From NCBI RefSeq assembly GCF_000725385.1, contig NZ_CP008884.1, forward strand, positions 2,108,001 to 2,172,000: DNA of 64,000 nucleotides, given 5' to 3'. Source of the stretch: Dyella japonica A8 (GTDB lineage: Bacteria > Pseudomonadota > Gammaproteobacteria > Xanthomonadales > Rhodanobacteraceae). The first letter of the stretch is position 1. Every line of letters starts with the position of its first letter. The notes below the pieces were generated by a model that saw nothing but the letters and a program-made list of their open reading frames with translations, did not search any database and was not told where the DNA came from. This document shows, piece by piece, positions 7,570 through 16,527 of this stretch. Made by a program: the position numbers and the translations under genes.

Positions 7570-10398
7570 ATGGCAGCAAAACGTGCAGGCAGCATTCTCG
7601 TGGGCGTCGCTGCGTTGGCAGGCGCGGGTCTGGCCCATGCGGGCGGCACCGCTTCGCTCAAGGGCGTCGTCGAAAACGACCATCACCCGGTGGCTGGCGC
7701 GCAGGTGGCGCTGAGCGAACTCAACCGCAGCGTGGTGACCGACCAGAACGGCACGTACACGCTGGACGGCGTCGATCCCGGCGACTACAACCTGGTGGTG
7801 AGCGCCGAAGGGGAGGCGCCGGTGCAGCGGCAGGTGATGCTGCGCGCCGGCCAGACCATCGAGCAGGACGTGGAGCTTGGCGGCGCGGCGAAGACGCTGC
7901 AGGCACTGAAGGTGACGGCGCAGACCACGCCGTTGGACCTCGCGCGCAGCATCCAGCAGGACTCGCCCAACCTGGTGAACGTGCAGCCGGCCACCGAGAT
8001 CCGCAAGCTGCCCGACGTGAACGCCGCCGAGGCCGTGCGCCGCGTTCCCGGCATTTCGCTGGAAAGCGATACCGGCGAAGGTCGATTCATCAATATCCGC
8101 GGCCTGGATGCCGACCTCAATGGCGCCACTTTCGACGGCGTGCGCCTGCCGCCCACCAATCCCGCATCGCCGATGGGCGGTGGCCGTGCGGTGGCATTCG
8201 ATTCGATTCCCACGGGTCTGATCGGCGCCATCACCGTCACCAAGACCAATACGCCCGACCAGGATGCCGAGGCGCTGGGCGGCGCTATCGAGATCACGCC
8301 CAAGCAGGTGCCGCCGGGCAAGGACCAGTTCCTTGAGGTGGAGCTGGGCACCGGTTTCGAGAACCTGCGCGATACGCCCATCAAGGATTACCAGGTGAGC
8401 GGCGGCAGCCGCTTTGGACCCGGCAATGCCTTCAGCTTCATCGGCACCATGGCCTACTACGAAGACAAGCGCGGCGTGGACGACATCGAGGGTTCGTACG
8501 CGGACGACCAGGCCAACGGTACGCCCGACAAGGTCATGAACGACTTCGAGCAGCGCTATTACCAGTACCACCGTCGTCGCATCGGTTATGGCGGCGAGCT
8601 CAACTACCAGCCCGACGACGACAACCGCTGGTACGTGCGCTACTTCAAGGCCGGCTATACCGAATCGGTGAACCGCCAGCGCCTGACCTACAACCTGTTC
8701 GGTGGCGGCACCGGTTCGGTGACGGTCGATCCGTCCAACCCGAAGGGATTTATCGATCCCAGCGTCACCTACGACAAGACGCTGCGCGACGAGAGGGAAA
8801 CCATCGCCACGCGCGTGGCCTCCATCGGTGGCGAGAATAATTTCAAGAGCTTCAAGATCGACTACCTGCTGGCCGCGACCTACGGCACGTACGACAAGCC
8901 GCACGATTACAACAGCACGTTTGCCAACCCGAACACCTACACGGTGGCCTACGACAACATCAGCGACCCGCGCTACCCGCGCTTCAACCCGCTGAATGGC
9001 AATCCGCTGGATCCGTCGGCCTATACGTTCTCCGATTTCCAGAACAGCACCGAGCACGACCACACCCAGGAATACACCGGCGCGTTCAACGTCACCATCC
9101 CCACCAGCTGGTTCGAGGGCAGCGACGAGAACATCAAGTTCGGCGTAAGCGCGCGCAAGAAGGATCGCCACGTCGACATCACGCGTTTCGACGGCGTGCC
9201 GCCGGCGCTGCCGATAACGCAGTTCACCGGCAGTAAGCCGGTGACGTTCTACGACGGGCACTATCAGAACGGCTACAACCTGTATGCGCAGGGCTTGCGC
9301 GACCTCTACGTGAACAACCAGGGCTTGTTCCCCGAGGCCGATCCGCTGGCGGACCAGCAGGCCGCGGCGCAGGGCGCGTCCAACGGCAAGGAGGGCGTCT
9401 ACGCGGTATACGGGCAGTACCAGTTCAAGCCGGTTGAGAAGCTGGACATCCTGGCGGGCGTGCGCTGGGAGCGCACCGTGGCGACCTATGGCGGCAATCA
9501 GGTGCTGCTTGATCCGAACACGGGCGCCTTCGCCGGCGCGACGCCGATTTCGACGGGCCACAGCTACAACAACTTCTTCCCGACCGTGCAGCTCCGCTAC
9601 GAGTTCGCGGAGTCCCTGATTGGCCGTGCCGTCTACTCCAAGACGATTGCCCGCCCGGGCTTCAACCAGGTCACCACCTCGACGCTGATCGATCCCTCGT
9701 CGGACGCCGTCACGCAGGGCAACCCCAACCTCAAGCCCACCACCAGCGACAACTTCGACTTGTCGCTGGAGTACTACCTGGACAACGGTGGCATTGCATC
9801 GGTGGGCGTGTTCGACAAGGAGTTGAGCAACTACATCATCAACAAAGAAGAGACCGGCGTGACGTTCCCGAACAACGGGTTGTTCGCCGGCTTCACCGGG
9901 GCGGCCAAGGTCTATACCTTCGCCAACATCAACGATGCGCACGCACGCGGGATCGAGCTGAACTACCAGCAGAAGTTCAGCACGCTGCCGGGCTGGCTGG
10001 CCGGTTTCGGCGTGGGTGCCAACTACACCTACGTGGATTCCAGTGGCGAGATCCGCCCGGGCGACCATTCGCAGCTGCCGTCGACCTCGCGCAACACCGG
10101 CAACTTCATGATGTTCTACGACCTGGGCGGCTTCAGCGCCAACCTCGGCGCGTACTACGTGAGCAAGGACATCTTCGGCGTCGGCAGTTCGTCGGCCACC
10201 GATGTGTGGTCGCAGCCGCGCTTCTCGCTGGATCTGGGTGCGACTTACGCCTTCGACGACCAGTGGTCGGTGTTCTTCAACGCCAAGAACCTCACCAATA
10301 CGCGCCTGAAGTTCACCGAAGGCCCGGCTGCCGATCGCCCGATCCAGCGCGAGTTCTACGGCCAGACCTATATGGCTGGCGTCCGCTTCAAGCTCTGA
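7570..10398 (+). CDS. TonB-dependent receptor with N-terminal carboxypeptidase-like domain
   Basis: Outer-membrane gated channel of the Xanthomonas/Caulobacter TonB receptor class, about 942 residues. From the ATG at 7570 (GAAGGG eight bases upstream) there is a signal peptide ending AGLAHA. It is followed by a regulatory-like beta-sandwich domain (KGVV..D...VAGAQV......T.TDQNGTY.L..V.PG.Y), a plug domain (LPDVNAAEAVRRVPGIS, then INIRGLDADLNG) and a C-terminal beta-barrel ending in aromatic/hydrophobic FKL. The VNAAEA.RR.PG.S....G form is typical of receptors for carbohydrates or other non-siderophore ligands. It is followed 27 bases later by a YncE-like protein and lies divergent from a two-component system. 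The substrate cannot be read from the sequence. Confidence 0.92.
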   Translation: MAAKRAGSILVGVAALAGAGLAHAGGTASLKGVVENDHHPVAGAQVALSELNRSVVTDQNGTYTLDGVDPGDYNLVVSAEGEAPVQRQVMLRAGQTIEQDVELGGAAKTLQALKVTAQTTPLDLARSIQQDSPNLVNVQPATEIRKLPDVNAAEAVRRVPGISLESDTGEGRFINIRGLDADLNGATFDGVRLPPTNPASPMGGGRAVAFDSIPTGLIGAITVTKTNTPDQDAEALGGAIEITPKQVPPGKDQFLEVELGTGFENLRDTPIKDYQVSGGSRFGPGNAFSFIGTMAYYEDKRGVDDIEGSYADDQANGTPDKVMNDFEQRYYQYHRRRIGYGGELNYQPDDDNRWYVRYFKAGYTESVNRQRLTYNLFGGGTGSVTVDPSNPKGFIDPSVTYDKTLRDERETIATRVASIGGENNFKSFKIDYLLAATYGTYDKPHDYNSTFANPNTYTVAYDNISDPRYPRFNPLNGNPLDPSAYTFSDFQNSTEHDHTQEYTGAFNVTIPTSWFEGSDENIKFGVSARKKDRHVDITRFDGVPPALPITQFTGSKPVTFYDGHYQNGYNLYAQGLRDLYVNNQGLFPEADPLADQQAAAQGASNGKEGVYAVYGQYQFKPVEKLDILAGVRWERTVATYGGNQVLLDPNTGAFAGATPISTGHSYNNFFPTVQLRYEFAESLIGRAVYSKTIARPGFNQVTTSTLIDPSSDAVTQGNPNLKPTTSDNFDLSLEYYLDNGGIASVGVFDKELSNYIINKEETGVTFPNNGLFAGFTGAAKVYTFANINDAHARGIELNYQQKFSTLPGWLAGFGVGANYTYVDSSGEIRPGDHSQLPSTSRNTGNFMMFYDLGGFSANLGAYYVSKDIFGVGSSSATDVWSQPRFSLDLGATYAFDDQWSVFFNAKNLTNTRLKFTEGPAADRPIQREFYGQTYMAGVRFKL

Positions 10399-10425
10399 TC
10401 TCTTTTGACCACCCAGGAAAACCGC

Positions 10426-11436
10426 ATGAACAACACGACTCATCGCTGGATGCCGCGCGCGCTGTGGCTGGCCCTTGCCCTGGCCGCACCCTCCATGGCC
10501 GCCGCGCCCGACATGCCTTATGCCGTGACCCAGCACTACGCGCTGGGCGGCCCGGGCGGCTGGGACTACCTCAGTCTCGATGCCGCGGCGCATCGCCTGT
10601 TCATTGCGCGCGACGACCGCGTGATGGTGGTCGATGCCAGCTCGGGCAAGCTGCAGGGCGAAATCGCCGGCATGCAGCACGCGCACGGCGTGGCCCTGCT
10701 GCCTGCGGCGCATCAGGCGTTCGTGAGCAACGGCCATGGCGACAACGTCACCGTGGTGGATACCGATGCGCTCAAGGTCACCGGCCACATTGCCATCAGC
10801 GGCAAGGATCCTGACGCCATCGTGTTCGACGATGCCTCGGGCCACCTGCTGACCATGAACGGCCACAGCAGCAACATCAGCGTGATCGATCCGAAGGCCG
10901 GCAAGGAGCTGGCGACCATCGCCGTGCCGGGCCGTCCGGAATTCGCAGTGAGCGATGGCACGGGCCAGTTGTTCCTCAACCTGGAAGACAAGAGCCAGCT
11001 CGTGCGGGTGGACCTGGCCAACAAGAAGGTGCTGAACGTGTGGTCGCTGGCGCCGTGCGACGGCCCGACTGGCCTGGCGCTGGACAAGGCGAACCATCGC
11101 CTGTTCTCGGTGTGCGCCAACGGCTGGCTGATCGTCACGGATGCTGGCGACGGCCATCAGGTCGCCAAGGTGGCGATCAGCAAGGATCCGGACGCGGTGG
11201 TGTTCGACGCGCAGCGCAAAGTGGTGCTGAGCCCGGGTGAAGAAGGCCAGCTCAGCGTCGTCGCACAGGACGATGCGGACCACTACCACCTGGTGGGCAA
11301 CCTGCCGACGCAGCCGAGCGCGCGCACGCTGGCGCTCGATCCGCAGACGCATGCCGTTTACCTCGCTGCTGCCAAGGCAGCCGCCAAGGGCAAGCCGGTG
11401 GAAGGTTTTGGCGTGCTGGTGGTGAGTCCGCGCTGA
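10426..11436 (+). CDS. YncE-family beta-propeller protein, periplasmic
   Basis: About 336 residues with a signal peptide (hydrophobic LWLALALAAPSMA, cleavage near AAA). The mature part is made of repeating beta-propeller blades of the YVTN/YncE type, for example HRLFIARDDRVMVVDASSG, QAFVSNGHGDNVTVVDTDA and LLTMNGHSSNISVIDP. E. coli YncE is a periplasmic propeller linked to iron limitation and binds single-stranded DNA in vitro; the role here is unknown. The ATG at 10426 has CAGGAAA upstream and follows the TonB receptor stop by 27 bases, so the two are probably one operon. That suggests a periplasmic partner for the receptor's substrate, which is an inference. Confidence 0.82.
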   Translation: MNNTTHRWMPRALWLALALAAPSMAAAPDMPYAVTQHYALGGPGGWDYLSLDAAAHRLFIARDDRVMVVDASSGKLQGEIAGMQHAHGVALLPAAHQAFVSNGHGDNVTVVDTDALKVTGHIAISGKDPDAIVFDDASGHLLTMNGHSSNISVIDPKAGKELATIAVPGRPEFAVSDGTGQLFLNLEDKSQLVRVDLANKKVLNVWSLAPCDGPTGLALDKANHRLFSVCANGWLIVTDAGDGHQVAKVAISKDPDAVVFDAQRKVVLSPGEEGQLSVVAQDDADHYHLVGNLPTQPSARTLALDPQTHAVYLAAAKAAAKGKPVEGFGVLVVSPR

Positions 11437-11496
11437 GTTGTCCCCACGGCGGCAGGTGCAACGCCTGCCGCCACGAAGGTGCCGGCCGCTCATGCT

Positions 11497-11644
11497 CGTC
11501 ATTCCGGCGCACCCCGCAAAAGGGGGCGAGGGCCGGAATCCAGTAGCGTCATGGCGCGGTTGTCGCGGTGCCCATCGTCAATACAGATGGTCGCGACAAC
11601 CCAGCATTACTGCTACTGGATTCCGGCCTGCGCCGGAATGACGG
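11497..11644. repeat. Dispersed palindromic repeat pair (CGTCATTCCGGCGC family)
   Basis: An inverted pair: CGTCATTCCGGCGC at 11497-11510 and GCGCCGGAATGACG at 11630-11643. Each is next to a GGAATCCAGTAGC-like block that is also inverted, so the region could fold into one large hairpin. The same architecture, CCGTCATYCC...GGAATCCAG, recurs at 2.6, 12.7 and 54.8 kb. It fills most of the gap between the propeller gene and the GNAT gene. Confidence 0.65.
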
Positions 11645-11719
11645 GTAGGAAAGGACGGGGCGGTCGTGGCGGGTGGCTTCGATGCTGCCTGCGATTCCCA
11701 CAGCCGTTATGATCAACGG

Positions 11720-12268
11720 ATGCACAACCCCACCCAGCTCACCTTCCGCATGGCGAACAGCCATGACGTCCCCGCCATCGTCGCCCTGGTCGAATCCGCC
11801 TATCGCGGCGAATCCGGCCAGCGCGGCTGGACCACCGAATCCCATCTGCTGGACGGCCAGCGTACTGATGCCGACAGTGTTGCCGGGTTGATCGGCAGCG
11901 GAGGCAGCATCGTGCTGCTGGCGGAGCAGGGCGGCGAACTGGTGGCCTGCTGCCATATCGAGCGGCAGGATGCCTCGGGCTACTTCGGCATGTTCGCCGT
12001 CAATCCGCTGTTGCAGCGTGCGGGCCTCGGTCGCGCCGTGCTGGCGGAAGCCGAGCGCATCGCGAAGTCGACGTGGCAGGCCAGTGCGATGCGCATGTCG
12101 GTGATCGAACAACGCGGTGAATTGATCGCCTGGTACGAGCGCCGCGGGTACCGGCTCACTGGCGAAACGCGGCCCTTCCCTTATGGCCAGCCCCGTTTCG
12201 GCATCCCGCGTCGTGACGACCTGCGTTTCGTCTGGCTGAGCAAGCCGCTGGCGGAGGTGACGGCATGA
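11720..12268 (+). CDS. GNAT family N-acetyltransferase
   Basis: About 182 residues with the GNAT fold: an N-terminal FRMAN..DV.AIVALVE.AY block, the acetyl-CoA motif A in FAVNPLLQRAGLGRAVLAEAE (shown in part; LQRAGLGR is the Q-x-x-G-x-G site) and the terminal WYERRGYRLTGET. The target is unknown. The ATG at 11720 is chosen because MHNPTQLTFRMA leads directly into the fold. The gene overlaps the downstream Rieske gene by four bases (ATGA). In Xanthomonas genomes, as I recall them, a GNAT gene and a Rieske ferredoxin gene follow sufS, so this pair may be the displaced tail of the suf operon. Confidence 0.85.
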   Translation: MHNPTQLTFRMANSHDVPAIVALVESAYRGESGQRGWTTESHLLDGQRTDADSVAGLIGSGGSIVLLAEQGGELVACCHIERQDASGYFGMFAVNPLLQRAGLGRAVLAEAERIAKSTWQASAMRMSVIEQRGELIAWYERRGYRLTGETRPFPYGQPRFGIPRRDDLRFVWLSKPLAEVTA

Positions 12269-12585
12269 ACCTGTCCGAGTGGATCTTCGTGGGCACGCGC
12301 AGCGAATTGCTGCCCGGCGAGTTCAAGGTCGTGTGGGACGGCGACACCGCCATCGCGGTCTACAACATCGACGGCGACCTCTACGCCATCGAAGACGTAT
12401 GCAGCCATGACGGCGGCGATCTCGCCGGCGGCGAGGTGCATGGTTTTGAAGTGGAATGCCCGCGCCACGGCGCGCGCTTCGATGTGCGCACGGGCGCGGT
12501 CACTTGTCCGCCGGCGTATGAGCCGATCGCCAGCTTTCCCGTGCACGAAGTGGATGGGCAGATCTGGACGCGGGACGATAGGTGA
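12265..12585 (+). CDS. Rieske [2Fe-2S] ferredoxin, non-heme oxygenase ferredoxin type
   Basis: A 106-residue soluble Rieske protein. Both ligand pairs are present: C46-x-H48 in VCSHDGGDL and C65-x-x-H68 in ECPRHGARFD, spaced as in ferredoxin components of non-heme iron oxygenases (BphF/NirD-like). No oxygenase gene is nearby, so it may serve as a general [2Fe-2S] electron carrier. It overlaps the GNAT stop by four bases and is translationally coupled to it. Association of this pair with suf operons in relatives points to a role in Fe-S biology; that is inferred, not shown. Confidence 0.92.
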   Translation: MNLSEWIFVGTRSELLPGEFKVVWDGDTAIAVYNIDGDLYAIEDVCSHDGGDLAGGEVHGFEVECPRHGARFDVRTGAVTCPPAYEPIASFPVHEVDGQIWTRDDR

Positions 12586-12597
12586 AGCGACGGGTGC

Positions 12598-12861
12598 GTG
12601 AAGAGGCGTGAGAAGTAAGAGCCTGTTCACTATCTTCTTCAAGTCTCAAGCTTCCTCACCGTCATTCCCGCGAAAGCGGGAATCCGGTGTCTTTTCCCTT
12701 GGTGCTCAAAGCTTAAAGGCACTGGATGACCAGCCCTTCGGCTGTTGAAGGACGCCTCCCGCTTCCGCGGGAATGACGGTGAGGGGGAGCGGGGTGCCAT
12801 GGCAAGATTTCGAACAGACTCAAAGATCGTGAGCAGGCTCTTACCTCTCACGCCTCTTCAT
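12598..12861. mobile_element. MITE-like element with 39-bp terminal inverted repeats
   Basis: A 264-bp non-coding element. The left end (12598-12636) reads GTGAAGAGGCGTGAGAAGTA, then AGAGCCTGTTCACTATCTT. The right end (12823-12861) is its inverse, with about 35 of 39 positions matching by eye. Inside lie two further inverted palindromes of the CCGTCATTCCCGCG type. It sits just after the Rieske stop and just before the mipA stop. No transposase is encoded. A reduced relative is at 2577-2687. Target-site duplications were not evident. Confidence 0.6.
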
Positions 12862-12875
12862 CTACCCCAGGCAGC

Positions 12876-13673
12876 TCACAGCCGATAGACGAACGCCAGT
12901 GTCGTCGTCACCTGGTTGCGCGAGCCATACACGCGCACCAATGGACTCTCGGCCGCCTGGCCGAGCAGGCGCGTGTAGTTGATCGCGAACGCAAACCCCG
13001 TGTGCAGGCTGGTGGGCATGTAAGCGTCGTATTCGAAGGCGATCTGCTGGCTGCCCTGGCCGGGCGACCATGGCGTGATGTTGAGTTTCGCGGCCTGGTC
13101 CGGCGACACGCCGAAGAAGCGCCGCATGGCGGGGCCATTCATCGCCTGCCACTGCACCTGCAGGTTGTGGTTGAGATAGCCGATGGCGGGCAGATCGTAG
13201 TCGGCGTACAGGTTGAGGTAGGCGCCTGCGCCCTGCGTGTCGTGGCTGAGTTCGGTGCCCAGATTGAGCTGGGCCGTGGCCTGGTATTCGAGATAGCCGC
13301 CGCCATTGATGCGGGGGCCCAGCGAATCGACCACGCCGCGGAGTTTCGGGCCCAGCTCCTCGCTGTCGCGACCCCACATGTAATTGCCGTACAGCCCGCC
13401 GCGCCACTGGTCGCCGTGAATCAGGTCGACGGTCAGGCCGTCGAGCGTGGACAAGGTGATGTGCCAGGGCAGTTCGGCCTGGATATAGGGGATGGCCTGG
13501 TTGCGATGGTCTTTCGATCCCAGCCAGGCCGGCATGCGCTGCATGCCCACGCCGAACATGTCATTGGGGCCGTCAGTCGGGTTGTCCGCCATGACCGCCG
13601 CCGACGCCGTCACTGCCAGCGTCAGGGCAGTGACGCGCATCAGGGATGCGGGCAGGGAACGACGACGACTCAT
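12876..13673 (-). CDS. MipA/OmpV family outer membrane protein
   Basis: 265 residues with a signal peptide (hydrophobic TALTLAVTASAAVMA). It has the MipA/OmpV pattern: early GVG..R.PA..GS, IPYIQAE, then alternating beta strands, GLYGNYMWGRDSEELGPKLRG, and a C-terminal aromatic strand ending FVYRL. E. coli MipA is a scaffold between the lytic transglycosylase MltA and PBP1B; other members are outer-membrane porin-like proteins induced by antimicrobial stress. It starts 11 bases after the adaptor stop and is the last gene of the exporter operon, which suggests it works with that exporter in the envelope. Exact role not known. Confidence 0.85.
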   Translation of the reverse strand: MSRRRSLPASLMRVTALTLAVTASAAVMADNPTDGPNDMFGVGMQRMPAWLGSKDHRNQAIPYIQAELPWHITLSTLDGLTVDLIHGDQWRGGLYGNYMWGRDSEELGPKLRGVVDSLGPRINGGGYLEYQATAQLNLGTELSHDTQGAGAYLNLYADYDLPAIGYLNHNLQVQWQAMNGPAMRRFFGVSPDQAAKLNITPWSPGQGSQQIAFEYDAYMPTSLHTGFAFAINYTRLLGQAAESPLVRVYGSRNQVTTTLAFVYRL

Positions 13674-13684
13674 ACGGGTACGAC

Positions 13685-14629
13685 TCAGTTGCCGGGCTTG
13701 GCGGGCTGGGCAGTGTTGTTGGCGTTGAACTGGACGATGACGCGCTGGCCGATGCGCAGCGAGGCCGGCGGCGGCTGGTCGAACACCAGCACGCAGGTCA
13801 CGGTACGGGTGTTGGCGCGGATGAGCGGATCCTCTTCCAGCGCGCTGGGGCCGAACACGGTGCCGATGCGCTGCACGTGGGCGCTCAGCGTGGGCGCGCC
13901 GCTGCCGCTGTCGTCCACCACCTGGGCCGGCATGCCTTCATGCACGACACCGACGAACGATTCGTTGAGTTCGGCGCGCACGATGCGTGGCTGTTCCGGC
14001 AGCATCACGAACACCGGGCCGCCTTGCGGCGACACCGTCGCGCCGGGCTGGATGTCGCGTTCCACGATCTGCCCGTCGAACGGGGCCGCCAGGGTGCGCT
14101 GCGACAGCTCGTAGCGGGCGGCGTCGAGCTTCTGGGTGGCCAGCGCTTCTGCCGCGTGGGCATTGTCGAGTTCGCCCTGGAGTTGCTGCGCGGCATCCTT
14201 CGCGTCGTCCGCACTCTGGCCGTCACCGGCGCCAGCGGCGGCCGCGGTCGCCAGGCGGGTGGCGCGTTGCTGCGATGCCTTCAACCGGGCGTCCAGCGAG
14301 CGGCCCAGCGCCTGTGCCTGCTTGAGCTCGGCTTCCGCCGCGTTCACGGCGAGCTGGGCAGGGCGGGTGTCGAGCACCGCCAACACCTGGCCCTTGTGCA
14401 CATGGTCGCCCTCGCGCACCTTGATCTCGGCCACCACGCCTTCGCGCGGCATGCCCAGCTTGAGCAGGCCGCCCTCGATGTCGACGCGCCCGCGTGCCAC
14501 TGCGGCATAGGCCGGTGCCGGTGCCGCCGTCGACGTGGCGTTCTTGTCCGCCTCGTTGTGCGAGCAGGCAGCCAGCAGCGACGCGGCAAGTGCCAGGGCG
14601 AGCAGGGAATGGGCGGGACGCAGGGTCAT
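13685..14629 (-). CDS. HlyD/MacA-type periplasmic adaptor, lipoprotein
   Basis: 314 residues. A lipoprotein signal peptide ends in the lipobox LAAC (C22). There is a biotinyl-lipoyl half-motif (IKVREGDHVHKGQVLAVLDTR), a coiled-coil region rich in A, Q and E (about 85-150, ELKQAQALGRSLDARLKAS), the second lipoyl half (RTLAAPFDGQIVERDIQPGA) and a beta-barrel domain (IGQRVIVQFNAN). This is the membrane fusion protein linking the ABC permease to the outer membrane factor. It overlaps the ATPase stop (ATGA), so translation is coupled. Anchoring by lipid in place of a transmembrane helix resembles RND adaptors. Confidence 0.9.
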   Translation of the reverse strand: MTLRPAHSLLALALAASLLAACSHNEADKNATSTAAPAPAYAAVARGRVDIEGGLLKLGMPREGVVAEIKVREGDHVHKGQVLAVLDTRPAQLAVNAAEAELKQAQALGRSLDARLKASQQRATRLATAAAAGAGDGQSADDAKDAAQQLQGELDNAHAAEALATQKLDAARYELSQRTLAAPFDGQIVERDIQPGATVSPQGGPVFVMLPEQPRIVRAELNESFVGVVHEGMPAQVVDDSGSGAPTLSAHVQRIGTVFGPSALEEDPLIRANTRTVTCVLVFDQPPPASLRIGQRVIVQFNANNTAQPAKPGN

Positions 14630-15390
14630 GCAGAAGGTTCCTCGAGGCCTGACGTGGGCGTCGATGTCGGGGATGGCACACGGTCACTAAGGATACGGCC
14701 ATCCTCCATGGCCAGCACGCGGTCGGCGTGCCCGACCAGGCGTGGGTCATGGCTGACGCACAGCACCGTGGTGCCGTGCGTGCGGGCGATGCGATGGAGA
14801 ATGTCGATGATGATCTGGCCGTTGGCGGCGTCGAGCGCACTAGTAGGCTCGTCGGCGAACAGCAGGTCCGGTTCCTTGGCCAGCGCGCGGGCGATGGCGA
14901 CGCGCTGCTTCTCGCCGCCGGAGAGCTCGGACGGCCGCAGGCCCATGCGCGGCCCCAGGCCCACTTCCTCCAGGGACGCCATCGCGCGGCGGCGGGCTTC
15001 GACAGGCGAGAGGCCCAGGTAGCTGAGCGGCAGCTCCACCTGTTCCAGCGCGTTGAGCGCCGGGAACAGGTTGAAGCCCTGGAAGACGAAGCCGGTGTGC
15101 AGCAGGCGGAAACGTTCCAGCGCACGGGTGTTGAGGTGGTTGAGATCCTGCTCGAGCGCGATGACCTGGCCGCCATCCGGGCGCTGCAGGCCACTGAGGA
15201 TCGCCAGCAGCGTGCTCTTGCCGCAGCCGGAAGGGCCGGAGATGAGCGTGAGTTCGCCCGCGCGCACGTCCAGCGTGAGGTCGTGCAGCACCGTGCTGCG
15301 GATGTCGCCGGAGGTGAACGACTTGCTGACGTTGCGCGCCTGCAGCGACACCGCGGGTTTGGCCTGAGGGGCCGGGAATGCGTGACTCAT
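14626..15390 (-). CDS. ABC transporter ATP-binding protein, MacB/LolD/DevA type
   Basis: 254-residue ATPase. Walker A is GPSGCGKST (52-60), the signature is LSGGEKQRVAIARAL, Walker B is LLFADEPTSALD, and the switch histidine lies in CVSHDPRLVGHADRV. This arrangement is that of the MacB/LolD/DevA subfamily, which powers mechanotransmission or tripartite export instead of classical import. It lies 3 bases after the permease stop and overlaps the adaptor start, within a five-gene minus-strand operon. The substrate is unknown. Confidence 0.94.
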   Translation of the reverse strand: MSHAFPAPQAKPAVSLQARNVSKSFTSGDIRSTVLHDLTLDVRAGELTLISGPSGCGKSTLLAILSGLQRPDGGQVIALEQDLNHLNTRALERFRLLHTGFVFQGFNLFPALNALEQVELPLSYLGLSPVEARRRAMASLEEVGLGPRMGLRPSELSGGEKQRVAIARALAKEPDLLFADEPTSALDAANGQIIIDILHRIARTHGTTVLCVSHDPRLVGHADRVLAMEDGRILSDRVPSPTSTPTSGLEEPSA

Positions 15391-15393
15391 GGC

Positions 15394-16527
15394 TTACCTC
15401 AGCAAGGTGGCCGGATCGGCGCGGCGCAGGCTGCGCATCGCCGCCAGTCCCGACACGATGGCCAGGCCCATGCACAGCGACAGGCACGTTACGGTGGCCC
15501 ACGGCCCCAGTGCCACCGGCACGCTGCGGCTGCGTGCGAGGGCCAGGGCGAGGGCGCCCAGCAGGGCGCTGCCCAGCAGCCCCAGTGCACCCACCCAGAA
15601 CGCCTGTTCCATCACCACCTTGCGCAGCGCGCCCACGCCCACGCCCAGGGCGTTGAGCGTGGCGTACTCGCGGATCGAGCCGATCACGGCGGCGACCAGG
15701 GTCTGGCTGGTGATCACCACGCCCACCAGGAACACGATGCCGGCCAGGAACAGCACACCGGCGCCGGCGCCGGTATCGAAGATCCAGTACAGCTGTGAGC
15801 GGCGGGCGAAGTCCTTGGCGGTCCACACGTCGTAACTGCCGAAGGCGCTGTTGCCGCGCAGGCGCGCCGCCACTTCCTCGGCATCGGCCGGGTTGCGCAG
15901 TTTGGCCACGAAATAGGTCATGCGGCTGGCGTTGGACGGATCGGTATCCAGCGATGCCGCGGTAGCCAGCGATGCCACCACGTTGACGCCACCCAGGGCG
16001 CGCAGGCCGCTGCTGACACCCACCACGCGCACGCGGTGGCCATTGATCACCGCGCTGTCGCCGACACCGACGCCCAGGCTTTCCAGGTCGGCCTTGTCCA
16101 CAATGACCGCATCCGGCTCGTTCAGGCGCGCCCGCAAGGCAGGCAGCAGCGCATGCGCGAACAGCATGCCGTCCGGTCGGGCGTTAATGCCGGAGACGAA
16201 CACCGACACGCCGCCGGTATCGTTGGGCCCGCGCCAGTCGGCATCGACCCAGTGAAAGGGTTCGACCGCGCTCACCGCCGGGTCCATGCGCAGCCGCATT
16301 TCCACGCCGGCATCGATGGAGCGGCCCAGGTTGACGCTCTGCGTGCCGGGGTAGCCGGCCCACAGGTCGCCCGAGGAGCCGGTGATATACACCGCGGCGC
16401 TGCCGAAGATGCCGAGCACCAGCGCGACCTGCAGCAACTGCAGCAGGCCGGCGAAACCCACCGCCACCACGGCAGGCAGGAAGCGGCGCCATTCGTAGAT
16501 GAGGGTCTTGCGTGCCAGCGCGACCAT
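15394..16527 (-). CDS. ABC transporter permease, FtsX/MacB-like (DevC type)
   Basis: 377 residues. One N-terminal transmembrane helix (about 18-42), a large extracytoplasmic domain (about 45-245) and three C-terminal helices (about 250-275, 305-330, 340-365) give the four-helix type VII ABC architecture of FtsX/MacB/DevC. The text RKTLIYEWRRFLPAVVAVGFAGLLQ at the start resembles the DevC branch (first 20 residues diagnostic). Its start shares a base with the outer-membrane-factor stop (TGATG). It works with the ATPase and adaptor in export; substrate unknown. Confidence 0.9.
   Translation of the reverse strand: MVALARKTLIYEWRRFLPAVVAVGFAGLLQLLQVALVLGIFGSAAVYITGSSGDLWAGYPGTQSVNLGRSIDAGVEMRLRMDPAVSAVEPFHWVDADWRGPNDTGGVSVFVSGINARPDGMLFAHALLPALRARLNEPDAVIVDKADLESLGVGVGDSAVINGHRVRVVGVSSGLRALGGVNVVASLATAASLDTDPSNASRMTYFVAKLRNPADAEEVAARLRGNSAFGSYDVWTAKDFARRSQLYWIFDTGAGAGVLFLAGIVFLVGVVITSQTLVAAVIGSIREYATLNALGVGVGALRKVVMEQAFWVGALGLLGSALLGALALALARSRSVPVALGPWATVTCLSLCMGLAIVSGLAAMRSLRRADPATLLR

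Noticed and set aside
7564-11502. 1312-codon open frame antisense to the TonB receptor and propeller genes
   Set aside because: A shadow of two well-identified genes at high GC; its translation has no recognisable fold.
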